Below, one piece after another: positions 5,015-7,448 of a DNA stretch of 7,448 nucleotides; within the stretch, counting starts at the first letter, position 1; each line of letters begins with the position of its first letter. The stretch covers positions 1 to 7,448 of the forward strand of contig MFAF01000034.1 in the NCBI GenBank assembly GCA_001774505.1. Direction: 5' to 3'. The position numbers were made by a program, and so were the translations under genes. The stretch comes from Candidatus Coatesbacteria bacterium RBG_13_66_14 (GTDB lineage: Bacteria; RBG-13-66-14). A model generated the notes under the pieces. That model did no database searches, was not told the DNA's origin, and saw nothing but the letters and a program-made list of their open reading frames with translations.

Positions 5015-5761
5015 ATGCCTTCCACCGTGCTCACGGGCAAGGGCTGCATCGTGGACGTGACCACCGGCCTCGTCTACGGCGGCGTGCAGGAGTTCAAGCT
5101 CACCAACGAGCTGGAGACCCGGAGCTTCCCCGCCGGGGAGCGCTGGTGTGCGTACACCGTGCCGGTCGGGGTGAGCTGGCGGGGCGAGGTCGCCTTCAAG
5201 GCCCTGGACGCGGCCACGCTGGGGGTGGTCCTCGGCGGGACGGGCTCCACGGGGCGCGTGCTGGAGGTGCTCGACGAGGAGGCGGCCGTCCCCGAGGGGG
5301 AGCCGTACACCGTCGCGCTGGGGCACGACGACAACGTGGCCGGATCCGAGGCGGTGAAGGACGCCGCGGGGCGCGCCTTCCTCCGGGTGGAGGACGACCC
5401 CGCCTCCGGCGAGTACGCGATTGACGGCGACGTGCTCACCTTCTCCGCCGCCGACGCTGGCGCGGAGCTCCGCCTGGCGTACCTGCGCCTGGACCCGAGC
5501 GCCGGGGACTCGCTCGTGGTCGGCCCCGAGGACATCCCCCAAAAGTTTTCGCTCTACGGCGTGCTCCGCGGCCACGACCTGATTGAGGGTCGGGCGCCCG
5601 AGGCCCGCTTCGCCGTGTACCTGGCCGACTGCCGCCGGACCGGGGAGTTCCGCTTCGGCGCCCCGGCGGACGGGCTGGGCGCCTTCACCCTCTCGTTCAC
5701 CGCCCAGAACGCCCAACCCGGCGACGTGGTCTTCTACCTGCCGCCCCGGGAGACGACTTAG
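5015..5761 (+). CDS. Major tail tube protein
   Basis: It is expected to polymerise as stacked rings that form the DNA channel of the tail. ATG 5015 is preferred over the in-frame ATG at 4958, which lies inside the previous gene and gives an Arg/Pro-rich extension. AAGGA (5005-5009) lies 5 bases before 5015. The 248 residues are almost all beta: GKGCIVDVTTGLVYGGVQEF at 8-27, then KLTNELETRSFP, VSWRGEVAFKALD (53-65), and a C-terminal strand pair FTLSFTAQNAQPGDVVFYLP (224-243). Between them is a likely inserted domain (about 82-160) with the phrase E-Y-A-I-D-G-D-V-L-T-F-S-A-A-D-A-G-A at 133-150 and LAYLRL. Such a 'Y-x-x-D-x-x-x-G-x-x-L-T-F-x-x-A' phrase is common in tail tube and other phage beta domains. 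Position between the completion candidate and the chaperone supports the call. No sheath gene precedes it, so a non-contractile tail is likely. Confidence 0.72.
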   Translation: MPSTVLTGKGCIVDVTTGLVYGGVQEFKLTNELETRSFPAGERWCAYTVPVGVSWRGEVAFKALDAATLGVVLGGTGSTGRVLEVLDEEAAVPEGEPYTVALGHDDNVAGSEAVKDAAGRAFLRVEDDPASGEYAIDGDVLTFSAADAGAELRLAYLRLDPSAGDSLVVGPEDIPQKFSLYGVLRGHDLIEGRAPEARFAVYLADCRRTGEFRFGAPADGLGAFTLSFTAQNAQPGDVVFYLPPRETT

Positions 5762-6196
5762 ATGAAGCGCGAATCGAAGGACCGGGAGCTCTTCCGCCTG
5801 GCCGGCGACGCGCTGGACGGCGAGGTCGCCGGGCCGGAGGACGCGGTGGAGCCCGAGGAGCTGCTGCCGTCGGGGAGCGTCGAGATCGGCGGCCGCCTCT
5901 ACCCCGAGCCCACCTGCTACGCCTACGTCCTGTTGGAGCGCGTGGCGTCCGGGCGGCTGCCCTACGAGCTCACCGCCACCGAGCGCGCCCTGTACCTCTT
6001 GTGGGTCGTGCTGCACCAGGGGAGCCCCGCCGAGCTGGCCGCGCTGACCCAGCGCCCCCTGGCCGAGGCCGAGCTCGCCCGCTTCTCCGCCGAGCACACC
6101 CCCGGGGAGCTGCGCTCGTTTTTGGAAGGTTACCTGCAATCGGCTTCGAGCGCGGTGAAAAAAAAAGCCCCGCCGGAAACCCCGGCCCGGGGGTAG
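5762..6196 (+). CDS. Tail assembly chaperone (G-type, zero-frame product)
   Basis: In siphovirus-type phages this protein helps the tape measure and tube assemble and is not part of the finished virion. The 144-residue chain starts at ATG 5762, directly after the tube stop (TAG 5759-5761), with GGGAG 9 bases upstream. It is mostly helical: an acidic N-terminal part, EIGGRLYPEPTCYAYVLLER (41-60), then YELTATERALYLLWVVLHQG (68-87), then acidic helices, and a short tail KKKAPPETPARG. Near the end lies a run of nine A (6158-6166) coding Lys133-135, in frame A AAA AAA. This is the standard -1 slippery form used by tail chaperone genes to make a longer GT-type product; here the -1 frame stays open to 6381. 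Size, position between tube and tape measure, and the slippery run support the call more than direct similarity does. Confidence 0.78.
   Translation: MKRESKDRELFRLAGDALDGEVAGPEDAVEPEELLPSGSVEIGGRLYPEPTCYAYVLLERVASGRLPYELTATERALYLLWVVLHQGSPAELAALTQRPLAEAELARFSAEHTPGELRSFLEGYLQSASSAVKKKAPPETPARG
6160..6192 (+). promoter_or_regulatory. Programmed -1 ribosomal frameshift site with downstream stem
   Basis: The in-frame heptamer A AAA AAA (6160-6166) is the slippery site; slipping back one base re-reads A6166 and continues AGC CCC GCC. GCCGG (6172-6176) pairs with CCGGC (6182-6186) around AAACC, and CCCC (6168-6171) can pair with GGGG (6189-6192) across a 2-base bulge. The inner stem begins 5 bases after the heptamer, a normal spacing for a stimulator. 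The stem is small, and its effect is not proven. Confidence 0.7.
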
Positions 6197-6381
6197 GTCT
6201 CGTGGAGAAGCTGGCCGCCGTCGCCCGGTTCGCCGGGACCACCATTGAAAGGGTCCTCTTCCGCTGGCCCGCGCGCCGGGCCGTCGCTTACTCCCGCTTG
6301 ATGGCGGGCCTGCGGCGGGCCGGGGAGAGGGAGCTGTGGCGGATCACCCCACCGAGGAGCGGACTTGAATCGCGCGTTTGA
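6166..6381 (+). CDS. Frameshifted C-terminal (T-type) extension of the tail assembly chaperone
   Basis: After a -1 shift at 6166 the frame stays open to TGA 6379-6381 and adds 71 residues, beginning SPAGNPGPGVG, then VEKLAAVARFAGTTIERVLF and a region with RAVAYSRLMAGLRRAGE, rich in Arg and helix-forming residues. The full GT-type fusion (5762-6166, then 6166-6381) would be 206 residues. In lambda-like phages the T part binds the tail tube while G binds the tape measure. The zero-frame stop (6194-6196) lies 28 bases past the slippery run. The extension overlaps the tape measure start (TTG 6365) by 17 bases, as in a compact late operon. The alternative is a separate small protein from GTG 6202 in the same frame (59 residues), but it has only a weak GGGGG ribosome site. 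I prefer the frameshift because the A9 run sits exactly in the overlap. Confidence 0.68.
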   Translation, partial: SPAGNPGPGVGLVEKLAAVARFAGTTIERVLFRWPARRAVAYSRLMAGLRRAGERELWRITPPRSGLESRV

Positions 6382-6988
6382 CGATGAAAGCGAGGCCCTG
6401 CGCCGCGGCGCCCAGGCCGTGGAGCGGGCGGCGGAGAAGCTCGAGAAATCCGCCGAGAAGCTCGGTTCCGCCGACCGCGCCGGGCGTGCCGGGGGCGAAG
6501 GCGACCTGGACCGCCGCTTGACCGCTTTCGAGGATGGCCTGGCGAAGACCGTCGTCGGCGTCACCGCCGAACTCCTGGGCGGCCTGCGGCTCGGGTTCGA
6601 CGACCTCTTCTCGGGGCTCTTCGGCCTCTTCTCCAGCCTCGCGACCTCGCCGCTGGGCTTCTTCGGGGACCTGCTGGAGCTCATCCTGCCCTTCGCCGGG
6701 GGCGGATTCGTCGGCTCCCCCACCCTGGCCCTCCTGGGCGAGGGGGGTCCGGAGTACGTCCTCCCCGAGGCGAGCCTTCACCGCGCCCTGGAGGGCGGGC
6801 TGGCGGGGATGGCGGGCCTCCTGGCCGACGTGCGCGGCGCGGCCCCCTCCGCGACCGGGGGGGACGGCCCGGTACATCGCACGACCACCGTCCAGCACTT
6901 CCACTACGCCCCGGTCATCGGCTCCCTGGACAAGCTGGACACATACAACCAGCGGGCCGACGCGGGCCAGTCCGGTCGGGGGTTGTGA
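6365..6988 (+). CDS. Very short tail tape measure protein
   Basis: The tape measure sets tail length by spanning the tube during assembly and is ejected ahead of DNA. TTG 6365 is chosen because AGGAG (6355-6359) lies 5 bases upstream. The 207 residues show an N-terminal charged helix with Ala and Glu/Lys repeats (about 8-34, likely coiled coil), a Gly/Arg linker, a hydrophobic region (about 64-110) with LFSGLFGLFSSLA and FFGDLLELILPF, and then the hallmark C-terminal motif FAGGGFVGSPTLALLGEGG followed by PEYVLPE (110-135), which ends many tape measures. A helical and His/Thr-rich tail (TTTVQHFHYAPV) follows. Typical siphovirus tape measures are several hundred to more than a thousand residues. 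At about 0.15 nm per residue this one would set a tail of only about 30 nm. The short size resembles that reported for gene transfer agents, from memory. It could also be a remnant of a longer gene, but no second piece is seen. Confidence 0.7.
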   Translation: MNRAFDDESEALRRGAQAVERAAEKLEKSAEKLGSADRAGRAGGEGDLDRRLTAFEDGLAKTVVGVTAELLGGLRLGFDDLFSGLFGLFSSLATSPLGFFGDLLELILPFAGGGFVGSPTLALLGEGGPEYVLPEASLHRALEGGLAGMAGLLADVRGAAPSATGGDGPVHRTTTVQHFHYAPVIGSLDKLDTYNQRADAGQSGRGL

Positions 6989-7448
6989 TGGACCGCATCA
7001 ACGCCCCAGCCCAGACCGTGGAAATCCGCCTCGACTCCGGCGAGTGGATAAACATCACCACCGCCGTCGAGGGCTTCTGCGTCCCCTCCTGGCGCGTGGA
7101 GGACAAGACCGGGGAGATCATCTGCGACCAGGTGCGCGCCCGGGTCGTCGTCCCCCTGCTCGAGGAGCTGGGCGTCACCGTCCGCCGGGTGCTCGAAGCG
7201 CAGCGGATTGACTTCCGGCTCTTCTTCCACGAGGCGACGAGCGGCATGGTCCCCGTCGGCTCGACCCCCGCCTTCCGCGGGCGCGTGGTGGAGCTGGCCC
7301 GTTTGACGAAGCTCAAGGCCGGGGACTCCCTCGATTTGACCGTCCACGACCTCCTGAAGGCGGGGAACGAGCGGCAGCCGTCGGCGGCGATACTCAAATC
7401 CGCCGAGCCCGCGCGCTACGACGCGGTGATTCGAGGGCTGGCCGCCGA
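6988..7448 (+). CDS. Putative distal tail or baseplate protein, 3'-truncated by window edge
   Basis: ATG 6988 overlaps the previous TGA as TGATG, so translation is probably coupled. The frame runs open to the window end, giving 153 residues plus two bases with no stop. I do not recognise it by family with certainty. The visible part is a beta-rich fold: QTVEIRLDSGEWINITTAVEG (about 9-29), a strand RVEDKTGEIICDQVRARVVV (36-55), a helix and strand through VRRVLEAQRIDFRLFFHEA (66-83), and PAFRGRVVELARLTKLKAGD (94-113) running into LDLTVHDLL. Phrases like F-x-G-R-V-x-x-L near an x-x-L-T-V strand are often seen in tail tip and hub proteins that follow tape measures. The right neighbour is not visible. 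Function is inferred from position. Confidence 0.5.
   Translation, partial: MDRINAPAQTVEIRLDSGEWINITTAVEGFCVPSWRVEDKTGEIICDQVRARVVVPLLEELGVTVRRVLEAQRIDFRLFFHEATSGMVPVGSTPAFRGRVVELARLTKLKAGDSLDLTVHDLLKAGNERQPSAAILKSAEPARYDAVIRGLAA

Noticed and set aside
4721..6139. Long antisense open frame of 472 codons
   Set aside because: It lies opposite the tail completion, tube and chaperone genes. Its product is Gly/Arg/Val-rich low-complexity sequence without family features, as is usual for frames opposite GC-rich genes.
6202..6381. Independent gene from GTG 6202
   Set aside because: It has only a weak ribosome site; the A9 slippery site in the overlap explains this frame better, though it is not excluded.

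Overview
The window is a GC-rich (mostly G/C at third codon positions) stretch of phage-derived structural genes, all on the + strand, in the usual order of a tailed-phage late module: portal (cut by the left edge), prohead protease/scaffold, capsid cement, major capsid protein, head-tail connector, tail completion/terminator candidate, tail tube, tail assembly chaperone with a frameshifted second product, a very short tape measure, and the start of a distal tail or baseplate gene (cut by the right edge). The head genes look Mu-like (portal of the DUF935/gp29 type, gpI-type protease, gpT-type major capsid, gp36/DUF1320-type connector). The tail genes look like those of a non-contractile (siphovirus-type) tail: a tail tube and a G/GT chaperone, with no sheath gene seen. 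No integrase, lysis, regulatory or packaging gene lies inside the window.

The layout has two halves. From 4106 to the right edge the genes are packed as in a working phage, with junctions that overlap by 1 to 17 bases, abut, or are 13 bases apart. From 1 to 4105 they are separated by three gene-free spacers (1064-1275, 2098-2400, 3766-4105). Two kinds of short palindromic repeat fill the first two spacers. One has a conserved TGACGTAGGG edge and a variable but self-complementary stem. The other is of the CTCACCCC...GGGGAGAGGG type common in bacterial intergenic DNA. The third spacer holds a different set of hairpins. Some hairpins are followed by T-runs and look like intrinsic terminators. 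Such repeats are typical of bacterial chromosomes and unusual between phage capsid genes.

Together, the genes would build an icosahedral capsid (portal, protease, gpT capsid, cement), join it to a tail (connector, completion protein), and build a short tail (tube, chaperones, tape measure, distal protein). Every reading frame is open. Host-type repeats inside the head operon plus a tape measure of only about 207 residues fit either a long-resident prophage or a domesticated particle such as a gene-transfer-agent-like element. That reading is inference.

The host is probably a GC-rich, poorly studied bacterium. I cannot name a taxon from this sequence. The features most worth a second look are the A9 slippery site at the end of the chaperone gene, the short tape measure, and the covarying hairpin family with a possible terminator/antiterminator arrangement at 2131-2208.
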